A stretch of DNA of 64,000 bases from Paracyclopina nana (GCA_019096065.1 JAGUCH010000009.1:3854001-3918000), one strand, 5' to 3'. Counted from the first letter of the stretch, positions 38,961 through 52,700 are shown. Numbers and translations: made by a program. The notes: a model not told the origin generated them from the sequence alone.

Positions 38961-40496
38961 TGCTCTCTCCTCACTCTCGCCAAAAGTTCCGACGGAACAA
39001 TTTGAACTTCTGAACCAAAACTTTGCAAGATGTCCGCTAAAAATCATCTTGGAGAACTTGTGAACCTTCAAAAATACTAAGGGTCTTTTAAGCCCCGTGA
39101 CGGTATCCTTTTTCTGATAAAAAATAAAAATAAATGTGCATATAAATAGCAATATTTGTCCTTTATCACAGGTGATGATGACATTTTTTGGCGAAATAAG
39201 TAGAAAAAATCATTTTCATAAAAGCACTTACGAATCGTATCCAAATAAGAGAGGATGGTGCAAGGATCAATTACATCTTTGAATGGAGTCACAAGATTTG
39301 AGGCTCTGGCTTGGTTGGGACCGCCTCCGAATCATGAATTTTTCATGGCTTTCCAGAAGAGCAAGAAGGCTCTGAATATTCACATCTACTAGCTTGGAAC
39401 TTTTCCTGTTCACCATTTCCAGTCTTCGTTGGCAAAATAAAGGGGAGCTTGTATATATAAGTGTTTATAAGAAACAGCAATGGAATGTTTTGAGGTGTCG
39501 CATCGCAACCTTTCAAAGAAAATTACGTAATTTCGAGTCCCTTTTTCTAAAAGTATGCATGAAAATCGATGAGGAAAGTGACTTAACAAGCATGGGAAAC
39601 TACCTTTCGATCATGTTTTGTCTATATTTCTTGTTCTTATTTGTGTCATTAATTTGGTGATAATGAAGTCATAATTAACAAATGATAATGGCAATCACGA
39701 CATCACTGTTCAATGTGATGATATTTGAGGAAAAACAGAAAAAGAAGAAAAAGTTTCGAATAGAAGCAGCATTAGCTTTTGTGCGTTGGCCGTTTTTCGA
39801 TATATTTTTAATATGTAATAAGTAATGGTGTGATATCAGTGCGCCAAAATAACATTGACGCACTCGTAGTTTGAGGGGAAATATGGTCTATTATAAGATT
39901 TCTCGCTGTAGTTAGTATTTCTCTTTTTTTACTGCTATATATTGAAAGATTCGAGCGTCTTTTATCATTATGGGTGGGAGTGCACGGTGGGGACACACCC
40001 TTTCATTTGCATCGATTCCAATTTCATGGCGGGTTTGGCGGGTTAATTTTCAATGTTTTGGGCGAATTTGGCGATCATAATATCGGCGATAATCTCAAAA
40101 TATCAAGCCTTTCCTAATTTTTTTTTCAGTTTCAAAAATTAAAATGAAAGCAGCATGATTTTTTCTAGCCTGAAAATGGGAAAGAAGTATTTTTTGTCAC
40201 AAAGGCCAGGAAGAAGGGTAAAAAGTAGTATTTTAGTCGGGATATTTGGCGAAATATTGGTTTTACAGTATTGTGTGACTTGGTATTAGTATCACACACC
40301 AGTTGAAGGCTGATGAGAATGATCATATAACAATAATAATGATATCAGGGAAATGTCGACGTTTCTTCACAGTTCTGCTATCATCCCCACCGTGCGCGGC
40401 GCGCCACACAGCTGTTGTATTATACATAACTGTATAGTAATAAGTAGTAGAGTTGCATATTATTGTCTTTCTATGAAAGATTTCCTTGATTCTTCT
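38961..40496. other. Intergenic region between convergent genes
   Basis: It lies between the end of the plus-strand BTB-psq gene and the stop of the minus-strand membrane-protein gene, so it should include that gene's 3'UTR. I see no exon in it. A 12-bp inverted pair (GCACGGTGGGGA at 39982-39993, reverse complement at 40384-40395) brackets about 0.4 kb and may mark the ends of a small element. Confidence 0.5.
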
Positions 40497-43400
40497 TCAA
40501 AACAAAATCTCCGCAGGGAACTTTTCAGCTAAACTGTCCTGTTTGGGGGCCGCCAAGCCAGCCTCGGTGGACGAGACAGCAGAGGAGCCTCCAACCACCG
40601 GTGGTTTGTGATGGTGGTGGTGGTGGTGATGGTGGTGGCTTGACTTGAGTTTTCGCGTCGAATTCAAATCCGGCGAATCTCCACTCACTTGGATGCCAAT
40701 GTCTCGTACGAGAACCATCCTCATACCAGGCTCGAGGCTGCTCTCGAGGCCGGCCAGGGCCATGGCCTCCATTTCTTCGAGGTGAACAGTTTCGGCCTTC
40801 TCCTCAATGTCCGCCATTTCGGCCTCGTTGGTCGGCGGCCTCATGTGGTGAGCAATCGAGGCTGGCGTAGCCTGCTGACATCCGGCCTCCACAGTTGGAG
40901 GCCGCTTCCTCATTTCAGGCGGAGGATGCTCGATGGTCACTGGCACTGTGATGATTTGCTGATGATTATTGTCATCAGAGCCGATGGATAACGAGCACAC
41001 ACTGACATCCTCGGAGGCCAAGGCGGCCTCGGAGGCCGTCGGCAGTGGCCTAGCAGATGTAGCGATTGTAGCAATGGTAGGTGTAGGCACTTCATATGTG
41101 ATGTCCTCTATACTTCCGGTCTCACTTAACGTTCCTTGAGCATTGAGCGTGTTGATGTTACCGCATGGAGGCTGCTGCGAGGATGAGGCCAGAGGCTTCG
41201 AAAAGAGGTCAGAAATGTCCGACTGTGCGTCGTCATTCTGCAGTTCACTGTACTCTGACAGAGGGTCGAACTTGGGACTGCAGCTCGAGGACACCGTGGA
41301 CACCGAGGTCCGAGGCTGTGGAGGCTGCGGGTCCTCGCCGAAAATGTCCCCGTCGTCCTCTGAAGTTATTGAACAGAACGAGCCTGTTTTCATCAAACGA
41401 GTGGATCGGCGTCGCCGCGCTTGAGGCGAGGTCTGAGCTGCCACGGCCTCCGAGGTCAAATGTGGGGCTACCAATTGTTGGCCAGGCACCTTTTTGAAAT
41501 TAAAAATAAAATTCAGCTGACTGATACACCTTCAAAATTGTCGGGTTAGATTATTCACCTGAAGGTAGGACATTGTGGCATTAGCAGCCATTGGCACTGT
41601 CATTTGCCGCATCGAGGTCGCCAGCGATCCTCTATGGCTGTTGTTCCTTCTACTCGAGGTTGCTGAATTGGCGCCCTCGATCTCGCCATGAGCACTGGTT
41701 ATCGAGGTCACTTCGTCTTCACTGAAACTGACGCGACGCACTGAACGTGGGCTTTTGCCAGGTTTGGAGTCACTGTCGAGGTCGTCTACGGCCTTGACCT
41801 CGACCTCCACGACCTCACCATTGTGAACGACCTCGAAACTTTTCAGGCTGGCCGAGGGTGAGATATTTGGCGTTGGTTGGATGACATTTATGTCTATTGA
41901 GAGGTCAGCCAGTTTACTCTTGGTGACCTTTCGAGGCTGGCTTGAAATCACTGCTGAGGTCACGTGAGGGTGAACAACCGTCTCGGTATTTATTGAAAAC
42001 GACCTCGATTGGAGCTGCAATCGATTCCGCTTGTTCATTTGGCGCCGTCGGACCTCCGCAGATACTGGAACAAAGAAGGTTGCGTGATTACGAAGGCAAA
42101 GTTGCGCAACTGGTGCGCGCCCGGATAAATGTAAACATACGTTCTGTTGAGGGATTCACAGTGAGGATGACCGGATGTGGACCGATTGGTGTAACAAAGT
42201 GGATCTGTGGATCTGACAGAGCTCGTTTCACAGTTGGCAGCGATGGAACACCCTGGTTGGAGTCGAGCACTGGGATGTACAGATAGGCGCCAGGAAGACT
42301 TTTCACAGTGTAGGCAGCTGAGATGGAGCTGACCTGAAACAGCATTAAGGCAAAATGTAGGCGTGAATGATTTTATAATGGTATATACAGATTGTCCCAC
42401 AATCATCGGAGCTAAGAAAAATAGATCGGGCTCCAATAAGTTAACCCTAATCATGGCCCTTAGAGCGTTGCCTGATCTTTTTGCCTTGGAAGAGCGTAGG
42501 CTTGATTTTTATGAAAGCTCTTACTAAGTGCAACAAAGGTGGGACAATCTGTACCAAAATAGTCTGGCAACGCAACTCTTCTTCTTCCAAGTTTGTGAGA
42601 GCGTTTCCGCTTCATTTGTAGCCTCCTGCCAAAACTATAATATTCTACAAGTATTCTGCAGTATTCGCGCTTGGCTGGTTCCCAAAGTTGACGATATGGC
42701 TGCAGGATCTGAATCAGTACATAATATACCTGCGATACCCTTCTGATTGATGGGTTTAGCTCTTCAGCGGACGGGGGGCAAGAACAGCTACCCTGAATGG
42801 TATTAGGCGTCGAAACCGGAAAGACATAGTTGCCAAACTCGTCAAGGAAGTAGATATCGTCGCTATTTTCTTCCTCATTACACACACTTTGCAGCGGGAC
42901 ACACTCGAAGCCGAACTCGTCCTCGTCCTCATCGTCGAATTGGCAGTCGTCGAGGCCAACTGGCCCGAGGCCGAGGCCGAAAGTGGGGTCGAGGTCGTCA
43001 GCCTCGGCCACAGAGGCCGTGGCTGGCGTGGTGGTCAGCCTCTTGTGACGATTCTTCCACATGGGCTTGCACTTGGTCTTGTACATGACCAGGAGGCAGA
43101 CAAAGGCAAAGAAGCCTCCGAGGACGATGGCTGTCATGGCACCCTCGACGGCGTCGTAGTTCTTGTAGAAATCCCTCTCCTCGATTTCTCGCAAGACTTT
43201 GTCACCAGGACGGTTGCTGCAAGCGTAGGATTGCACAAATAGAAACTTTTCCTTTTGTGCCATACACATATTATGAAATGTTGGAAAGCACAGAAAGAGG
43301 CTACTTCTTGCAAACTGATGCTGTGCGAGCTTTTGTGGCTGAAAGAAGCAGTGACATAAAAGAAGGCTTTCCGTGAGTGTGTACCACTAATAAACTACTA

Positions 43401-44288
43401 TATGGCTTTTCAACAACTAATGCGGATGATGATGATGAAGACGAAACAGCAGCTCTCTTTCTTGGATGTGCCTTTCCAAACAACATATTTTTTGCACTCT
43501 TTTTTCGTCCATGCCTTAAGATCCGGATAAAACATACATAGTAAATAGGGTGCAAAATAAAATACGTGCACAAATCAGATTGCGTATGAATAATGTATGC
43601 CATATTATGGTTTTGATATAGTCATGCATGTGAATGAGCAAACATAGGAGAAAATCGGTGCAGCTTCTCAGCCACTTTTGCTAAGTAAGAATAGCGTGAG
43701 AATCTGCAAAGTTACCGAGCTAGCTTTTTTGCCAAAAAAGAAAGCAAGATATTATTGTTATTATGGCCGTGTTTCAAAAAATGGTGAGCATGGCCTAAAA
43801 ATTACGGCCACGAACCGGCCTTAAAAAGAGTTGCAAGAGGTTTTGAAAAGTAATGTAGTTGAAGGAAATGGTCAAATCGTAGTATAGAACACATACATGG
43901 GGAGCACTCTATTTTTCACATACGTATACCTAACGTATTTGGGAAACGCCGACCTCGGCATGGCACCCGTGGTCGGCTTCGAGGTCGTCGTGGAAGCATG
44001 AATAGTTCGTAACGTTGAGGCACTGTGGAATTTCGTCTGCTTTTTCGTGTTAATCGGTTGGCTTTTAGTCCTTGATGTCGTGCATTCGGCTTTCGACGCA
44101 GCTCCACAGCCCTGAGAGTTGTCCGCAGCATTGGCAGCCTCGGCGGCCTCGGAGGCCGCGGCGAGGTCACGCCTGGCCACGACAACTTGTTCGTGATCAT
44201 GGGCGTGCTTCTTCCAGTGATGCCTTTGCTTGTGATCACTGATTTGCTCTTCAGCAGGAGTCATCAAGTCAGCCTCCGAGGCCGTCAT
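40497..44288 (-). CDS. Single-pass membrane protein of unknown function, five coding exons
   Basis: Exons (minus strand, in order): 44288-43930, 43216-42730, 42333-42141, 42064-41559, 41489-40497. The donors and acceptors used are near consensus and all phases agree, giving 845 residues. No N-terminal signal peptide is seen. One membrane segment lies at about residues 147-165 (MTAIVLGGFFAFVCLLVMY), followed by Lys/Arg (KTKCKPMWKNRHKR), which predicts N-terminus outside and C-terminus in the cytoplasm. The Ser/Thr-rich N-terminal part (TTTSKPTTG) is a likely ectodomain. The long cytoplasmic tail has an acidic patch (DDEDEDEFGFE), many Ser-Pro sites, SVRRVSFSEDE, a run of ten His near residue 800, and Glu-Ala-rich stretches written with GAGGCC. 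I do not recognise the family. The 5' end is uncertain: a different frame is open immediately upstream (see findings), and the first exon continues to an acceptor at 44403. Confidence 0.75.
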
Positions 44289-44294
44289 GATGGT

Positions 44295-44402
44295 CAGCAA
44301 CTTGTTGGCACTTGAGTGTCCTCGTCTTGGATCCAGATGATGGCCTCCAGATCGGACATGGAGGCCGGCAAGTGAGGATCAGTCGCAACTACTTCGCATC
44401 GC
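44295..44402 (-). other. Upstream open frame at the 5' end of the membrane-protein gene
   Basis: After a good acceptor (AACTTGCAG, exon from 44402), one frame reads RCEVVATDPHLPASMSDLEA, then IIWIQDEDTQVPTSC, and meets TGA at 44297-44295. This is six bases before the ATG used for the main protein (44288), which is in another frame. It contains its own ATG (MSDLEAIIWIQ). It is either an upstream ORF, or true coding sequence separated from the main frame by a sequence error or real frameshift. Confidence 0.45.
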
Positions 44403-47400
44403 CTGCAAGTTAAAATACATAAACGTAAGCAAATACAGATGAACCTAAAGGGTACTTAAGAGAGTCGTTAACGCGCGCACGCACATACCTCAAGTGTCTA
44501 TGTTTACAGGAATGCGGGTTCACATTTATCCTTAGGTGAAAAATAATTCTGTATCAGAAAGTTATGCGCCGTACGTATTGCTACACTAACTTTTGGCCTT
44601 CAGCTGTAATTGGCTAAATTTCAGCAGAGCACGCTACCGAGACTTGACAAAAGGCTCCTTGTTATATTAATAAATAGCACAACGAAGGATGAAGAGGAAG
44701 CATTCTGAGCATCTGCGGAGAAGCATTTTTGAAATATTGGAAAATTGAGTGAAGCGAGTCCAATAATGCGGCTGTTGCTGTTTTCTAAAGGTTTTTCCAC
44801 TCTTGGCCCTCCTATGTGGCTCTTGTTGAAGAAGAAAGCTTTCCTGATGCCAACTTCAGCAGACTTTGTGCCTGAAAAATGCTTCCCCAATATTTTTGCC
44901 AACAACACCACTCCTACGAAAAAATCAAGACTTTCAAAGAAAGATCAAACAGCTTTCGCGGAGGAAATAGTGCACCAAAATTCACTTTCTTTGTCGCAGC
45001 CATTACCCAACAACAGATGCTTTCCGAAAGTTAGGCAACTTTAAACCAAGCGCTTGCAACATGAGAAAACATCACAGCAAAGTTTTCTTCTCACTCGTTG
45101 GCAAAATGACATCGTTCTATAGCTTTCATTGTCATGCTTCATCTACTTCTTAGTATGTGTATACTAGTTACAATATTGATTTCCCCTATACAACAACATG
45201 TGTCCACTTAGTGCTATGACACTTTCTTTAGCTGCTTTCTAATAAAGAACTATAATGCACTAGTCATTTATGTACTCAGTGCTGCACTTACATAAAAAGC
45301 CAGTATTTTGTAAGCTTCTCCTCCAATGCATGTACGAACATATAGCTGCCATCAGTCTGCTTCCTCTAATATGCAGCAGCTAGTTGTAGGCATTTCATAT
45401 AATACTATCTCTTTGAAGTTTCCATGAATAGACTGCAAGCTCCAAGACATCAGGAGCCAGCTAGCTAGAGTACTTTTTATCTCTTAACTATTTAAGTATT
45501 CAAAATATGCCAAATGGACATATCTAGCTAATTATTTGGTCATGGCAAACGGTTGCAAAGGCTAAGCGATTCTCTGTCTGACGTACTCGGTGGGTATCAT
45601 CTAAAGATTTTCGATAATTATGGTCAGAAGAGCCCTTGGAAACATAAAAATAGGATATTTTGATTCAGCCCCCAGAGTAAAAGCTTTCACGTGCTAATTC
45701 TGAAGTAAAACGGCTGGAATTCCATCAGCCCTGATCTCATCATTATGCAAAGCAAAGTGAGAATGAAAGCTGCTGCAGCAGCACAGTCGTGGCATTATCA
45801 CCTTGGTGAAACCTAGTTTTATGGAATATCACCATGTGAAGAAGAATCCATCTTCAGCTAGGACGGCGGAACTTTCTCTTCGCCTCAGAAAGGCCACATG
45901 TTTGCGCTGATGTCAACTTGTCTCCCGGATTGGGATTATTAGTGTCATCTTCGTTTTTGTTGAGAAGCTGACGACTCCTTTTTTTCTTCCTCACTTTTCG
46001 GCTCTTTCACACAATGAAGATGATCATGGGCGAAGAAGTAGGCAAATTTCCTCTCCTTCCAACTGAGGCGGCTCCATTTTCTACCGTTCGATACCTTTGC
46101 TGCAACAAAGAAAGCAGAAAATGTCATTTTGATGATCGAATTGCTCCGCTCTGCAACTCAATTTGGAAACTTTCGAGCTGTTACGGTTGTGCGCTAGCTG
46201 CTCATCATTGCAGATGCGCGGTGCAAATTTCGAAGCAGCATATCACTAAAGCACATACGAAGATGCAGAGCAGTTGATGAAATGAGCACAACATCAGCTG
46301 ATAAAAATGAGAAAAGTGTCTTGTTAAGATTAGGTTTCGTTGAATCTTTGTACAAAATTCAGAAGCTTCTTCGTCCAAATTAAACTATGCTATGGACAAA
46401 CCTTGCCTGAATTTCATGATTCGTATTATATCCAAGATGATCAATTACATCATAAATATGAACCCGCTAAATTGCCACATGGGTTTTACTGTAGGAAATT
46501 AGGTTAGTTGAAATGCTAGTTTTATAATCTGCATACATACATACATTGATATTATTTACTAATCTGGCTGTGATGATAATCTATTAGCCTGAGCAGCAGA
46601 ACTTGGCCTAAAGGAAGTTCTTTGAAAGCCCTCTGGCTTGTGTGCGAGCTGCGAAGAGGAAAGGTAGCATAGCACTACACACTTGCTGCTGATTTTAAGC
46701 CAAGCAAATGAGAGAAACCTCATGCATGTGGTTACACTTTGTTTCGACTAATCTCCAGGGAAAAGTTGGGATTTTCAGCCCGCCAATTAGTGACTACATG
46801 ACTATTTGCTAAGCTGGTCCAGATAACGAGCACAAACACTTGAAGATGATATGTCACAAAAGCAATAACATGACACTGAATATTAATAGACCTACTTGTT
46901 CAACATATTGTTAGTATACATACAGAATGCGGCTCCGAAACTGTATAGAAATGCAAATCATAACAATAACATTTGCTATGCAGCTTCCTTTCGGCCGTCA
47001 CGGGCAAAACTTACAATGAAACGGACATTGAGACATAGTTACCAGATAAAGATGGATTGGTAATAGATTTTTAAATATGTCTAGAAAACGGCTGTTTTTA
47101 CTAATTTCTGGCGTATTGCAAGTCACGTTGCACAGGGGCCATCGGTTTGACGCTTACTGGTTTTTTTGTATGTGTTTACATCATCAGCCTATGAAGCATA
47201 GAACGAAACAACCCCAGCCTAACACTTTTTAGCAAAGTGTATTAGTTTTTCAATGATGACAATTCTTGTATTGATAAAGACCTACATATGCTAGAGGATC
47301 AACAATAGAGAGATATGGTATTTTTTCGTATCTTCATCACCATATGTAGTATGTATTAGAATACAAGTCTGCAGGGGAACAGCCATAATGGCGCGTTCTA

Positions 47401-49497
47401 CTATGATATCCAACTGAAAGAATAGTTTTCGTGATATTATCGATACTTCCATTCATGGCTCTGTTCTACTAGGTATATGTTGTAGTAGCGCTATGCAGTT
47501 TGTTGCCAGACACAAGCTCCTGCGTGCTCCCTTAATATGTACTCTGATATAATGAATGAATGACGCATTGTGCGAGCTTCTGAAGCATCCTTGCGTAGTT
47601 GAACTAGTATCTTGGTAATTGAAAGTTTGCAATGCTCAAAAGTTTCTCCTTTGCTCACTGGCATGGTGGTGGTGAAATCTTCTTGTCATGTCCAGGAGGT
47701 GGAAAGTTTGTAAGCCTTTCACGATTAATCGAGCTTTGATCTTTTTAGTTTCTTTCAGAGGATGACGATGTCAAAGAAGTTCAAGTCACAAACCTGCTTA
47801 CAGACATTAGAAAAAAAGCCAAGTTGACAAGTTACTGAAGGTCAAATTGCCTACTTTGCAGCTGGTAGCTATGCAGTTACACCCAGTTCGATCACCACCA
47901 CGAGAAAGAAACAATGCTAGGATTAAATGCTAATACCCCTATGTGCTTGTAGGGTTTCTACTTAAACCTTCACTCAACTGAATATAGGCATGTTCCAAAT
48001 ACATTCACAGCAAAGGAATTACAGCTCTCGTACAGAAGAAGAACCTGATATACTATACACATACAGTATGTATTCGGTGGGCAAAGAGGTAAATCCTTCT
48101 GCAGCTACAAATCCACGTGGTCGTGGTGGTCACTTTTTGTTCAATTGTAGTGCCTTAAAGTGGTCAGTCCGCGGTGTGATCATGATACGGAGGGAATTTT
48201 AAATGCATTCTTTCAAGCTGGCCATTCTGTATTTCCGACATTGATTTTGCTGCTAGGGCTCAAAAGGAAAAAAGTGGTCAGCACTTTATGCTACGGTACT
48301 TTTTTGTCCTTCAAAGAAAAATGAGCGGCACGAGATTGCCATTGTTGGTCGCGTCTTCACATATAGCATACTAGGATATATGAGAAAAAAGCAACTCTGC
48401 TTTTGACACAGTTTCGCATAGAAGAAAGCTGAAAAGGTGGGCTGAGCAGGTCAGAAGTTGCATGGCAACGTGGCATAAACCCATTTCACTGCTGGCCATT
48501 GATTTTTGCAGCAGTCAGCTTGGTTTTATGCATGGATTGCAAAGAATACTGCTACTATTCTAATTTCCGTCGTCGTCGTCCTTCTGTATTTTTGTGTATT
48601 ATAGTCTATGTTATTATAGCAGTTGTATTGCTGCTAGTATATAGTTCTGGAGCCGCAATATTGTTTGCAACTGCTGCTGCCTCGAGGGTAATCCAAAAGA
48701 CTTTCCATTTAGCCTTGATATGTGAGCATAACAGTGTTATTGGCAAACTTCTCCCACTGTAATGGCTTGAATTTCTCTCATTACTCTTGATTTTGCCTAC
48801 TTTGGCGCGCTGACCACTTGTGCCCAGTTTTGCCAACTTTTTTGCTGGCATGACACAGGGCCGATTTCGCATCACGGACAAAAGTTAAGCAAGAGGTGAC
48901 ATTTTTTCAAACTAGCTGAGTTTAAGCAGGAGCCTAGCTTAACCTTTTTAGGCAACTTTGCTTAGTTTTCTTGGCAGCCTTGCTTAACTTTGCAGCACTT
49001 TTAACCGTGGTATGAAATCGGCCTCAAAGCTTTCATTCCAGAGCCTGGACATCAGTGAGTAGAAATAAGAGAGAAGCCATTTCATGCATCTTCGATGCAG
49101 AAGCTGCTGCAGCTTTTCCTCAGTAATGGCACTTGCCTCGAGGTAAGTTAGTTTGGGTATAAACAAATGAATATATACTCCTATATGTATATACATACTG
49201 CTGTTGCTCGCCCGCTTTAGCCTGGACATACGTGCATGTGTACTCTATAAAACCATTTATTCTCCTACATCATCTACTTCTTCTGCTACTACGAGGAGCT
49301 ACATAATACAATAAGGAACGATGGCGTCTGTTACGTAGTACAGTCAGCGCACCCTAGCGTGAAAAGCCGTGAAGTATGTTCACTACAGAGGCAGCTAAAT
49401 AGCAATTCGAAATTTGCCAAAAAAATTGGCCTTCCCATATGATTTCTCAAAAATTCGATAAATAATACTTGATCCCTATTACATTTCATGCTACTTA

Positions 49498-49719
49498 GGG
49501 CCTGTTCACCTGCTTTTTATGGCCGTTATTTTGGCTAAATATTGGAGAGAAATACTGAGAAACTGAGAATTTTTATATTGGTGTAGGATGGCTTTTGGTA
49601 CCAATAGACCAATTCCGACGTCAAAATCTGAAAAATGATTTTACAAATACCACATATTTGCAAATTTCATCATAATATCGCGCGTTATTTTGCTGATAAT
49701 AATGCAGGTGAACAGGGCC
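49498..49719. mobile_element. 222-bp MITE, PIF/Harbinger type, copy 2
   Basis: The terminal inverted repeats are GGGCCTGTTCACCTGC and GCAGGTGAACAGGGCC (15 of 16 match), flanked by the direct duplication TTA (49495-49497 and 49720-49722). It has the same length as the copy at 12527 and shares internal blocks in the same order and orientation. The interior has drifted by point changes rather than indels, which suggests both copied from one non-autonomous family. Confidence 0.9.
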
Positions 49720-52700
49720 TTAGTTTTAAAAAATCAGGCCAATCAGCAGAAAATAGCGGGGAAATGATGAAGTTCTTCAATTGCAATGTAATTTGAAATT
49801 TTCCGCCTTTTTTAGACCAATCAGAGCAGAGTTAAATAATGTTGGCTTTTATGGCGCTACCAGATAAAAACTTTTTTCATCACGTAATTAGTGATTTGGG
49901 CTGTTTTATGAAAATACTGGCAACTTTTAGCAGCATTGGAGTGCGTAGCCTTAAAATATTTTTTTCACACTTTTCCGTCAAAGCGTCATGCGTAAACAGC
50001 TGCACTACCTTACTGTGGCGCCATCTAGCATGATAAATTTCAAAATCAGCTCTTATATCAGGGAAGAAACGCAGAAGCTACCTTACTGCCACCTTTACGC
50101 CACTGTAAAATATGTCATTATCCCGTGCTCTAACGTATACACCAGATCCCGCGCGCACGTCGCGTTGAGAGAGCAGAAAAAAGATAACCTGATTTTCCTC
50201 ATTACATCTTTTCAGCTGTAGTCGGCTAATTTTGGACCTTATATAATCATAACGTGGTTTGCATCATGACTGCATATTTTAATTCTCGTTGAATTCATCA
50301 TCAGTGATTTGGAACTTTTTGCTCGATTCACAACTCCAAAGTTGGAAGATGAAATTCAGCAGTCGTCGCGGATAAACTTATTTAATGCCTGAGGGATTAA
50401 AAAGAAAGCAAGCTGATTTGCGTGCATATACCATGGTAGTACGCTCCAACTGCTGCTCTTCCTTTATGTGCCGAGAGGCATGCATGTAAATGGGAATTAG
50501 CCTATGCTTCTTTCGGTAGCCCCAGCTTCTGGTTGAGGAGTCAGCCCCAATCAAGAAATTACTTAATGCCCATGCAAAGCAGCATCTGGGTCTTCTTTTT
50601 TTGTGGGCGAGCTTAAATGATTTCCCTTTTACTTTTTCCCATATAGATTGGTCAACCCCACCGCAGTAGCAGCCAATTTCTAATCCCTAACGTCCAATAA
50701 AGCCTTTGGTAGTAACGTAAGTAAAGATTCCCTGGAGATGCACAAACGTAATACTTCTACGTAGTAGCAATGCTATTGCTGCTGCCAGCCAGCTCATAAA
50801 TACAGTTGCCCGAATACAAGTACGCTACAGGATCAGAGCACAGCTCTGAGATTTCTTGACAGTGCAGAAAAACAACAGCAAAAATGGTCCTACTTTGCAT
50901 TCAAAGCAAGCTTTATGTTGTGCTGTCAGACGAATTTTTTTCCAAGGGATTAAAACTTTCGCCAACTCGCTTGACATTCTGAAGAACAGGGATTTCGTAC
51001 AGCAAATGAATGTCTTCAAAGAAAATCGCATCTTCGGGAGATAATGGCTATTATAGTGGGTAAAACAAAGGGACTCCTAAATGACGGACTTTATCTCCAA
51101 TTTCCGAGAAAGATGTCGCCAACAGAAGAAAAGCAAGTGAGAGTCAGCGTTGCAAAATAAAAGCAACAACTTTATAATGAAATAAACGAGGTTCTCGTGA
51201 CAGACTCATGATGATGGAGCAAGCTAATTTGCTGTAATGTGCAGCGTTACACAGTTTTTTTAATACACTGAACGCTGAAAAATGGGGCCACGTTAGCTGA
51301 TGTAAAGCCATAATTTTTGTGAGAATTGATGCGTGTATATCTGGCGAGTTTCATATATATACCACGTGTCTCATTCAGGGAAAGAAGCTGAAAGTTTCAT
51401 TGTTAGCCAAAGTTGACCCTGGGAGCATATCTGCATCTAGCGAAAAGAAGAAAAGGTAGGGAAAAAGTTTTTTCAGAGCTCTCTCAGAGATATCCTTGTT
51501 TGTTTAGTGGAAGCCAAAGTTTCATCCGAAAACCCTCAGATATTTCAACCATCGATAAGGGCCCAGAAAAAAAAAAATCAAAACTGGGCGGAAAAAGTGA
51601 CAAGTGCTAGCACTTCCCTCGCGTCTGCAGAGGGCGGAAGTTTGGCGGAAACTTTGCTAATGTAAGGTCGAAGTTCGGCCTAACATCTCGGTAATTAATC
51701 GAATAACGCGATATGCCACCTGGTCTTTGTCTTTCGATGCGAGTCGGCATGGAGGAAAATGAGCGGGGCTTACCTGAAGGCTCAACAATAGGGAGTTTTT
51801 ATTGAGTCGTGAAATCTGGTTTCTGCCCGACTTTAGCGAGATTGACAACGCACGTCAATCCGCTGCTGTTGTGGTGGCAGCAGCAGCAGCAGCACAAAAA
51901 CGCAGCCCTTCTTTGCTACTGGAGCTGCGCAGGGTTGGCAGCTGCCATCGGGGCCAAAGGCCTTGGTTGATTCGAGCCCGTCGAACGGCAGCATCCACGG
52001 CGAGCTAAAAGGGGCACGGTTCGAGTCGCGACTGGGGCAACAATTGGGCAATTTTCACTGCTTCTGCATTTTGTCGTCAGCGGCTTTCTTTCTGAGCCTT
52101 CAGCTTACTCAGTACTAAGTAATAAGCAAGCTGCACATATTTTTCCGAAGGCAGCCGAGGCTGGATATGGAGAGCCAAGGGCAAAGGAGGGCTTGCCTTG
52201 CGACTCGAGCCAAGAGGCCTTGTCTGCCCTTAACGCACAAAAAGCGCGCGCCCTCGCCAACTTTCACCGCGGGGAAAGGTCCCTTAAGGACGGCCTTTGG
52301 CCGTTGAAGGCCTTCTTGCGGCCGTTTAAGGGGCTGCCGGGGGCTCCCTGGGCGTTTAGCCGGCCGATTTAGACATCTCTGGCGCCACGGGTGAAAACCG
52401 TTGGATCTGCGTCTAGACGGACTGGCGCCGCGAGGGTGCTTTACGGGGTTCACTTTCCCACGTGCCATTTAGAGCGCGATCCGCCATGAAGAAAGCGCGC
52501 GCGCGCACCACGCGTAAAAAGGGAGGGAGAGGCGTGGCCAAGGCGTTCAGGGTTCCTTAGAAAGCAAGGTCAATGGGACTGTTTTCACGTTGGGAATTCG
52601 GCACCGGGAGATTGGAGAGGTTTCGAACCTGGCCAATATGCAATCCGCGCAAGCCAACCAAATTCTCCCTTCTTATGCGTATAATGTCTCGAATATCTGG

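Noticed and set aside
40608..40640. GGT/GAT triplet repeat
   Set aside because: It is the poly-His coding run of the minus-strand membrane-protein gene, not an independent repeat.
44745..45041. 99-codon plus frame ending NNRCFPKVRQL
   Set aside because: Looks slightly protein-like, but has no splice sites, no recognisable family and an opposite-strand frame over part of it. Could be a relic, but not supportable.
52005..52030. tRNA B-box-like GGTTCGAGTC
   Set aside because: No matching A box or cloverleaf could be built around it.
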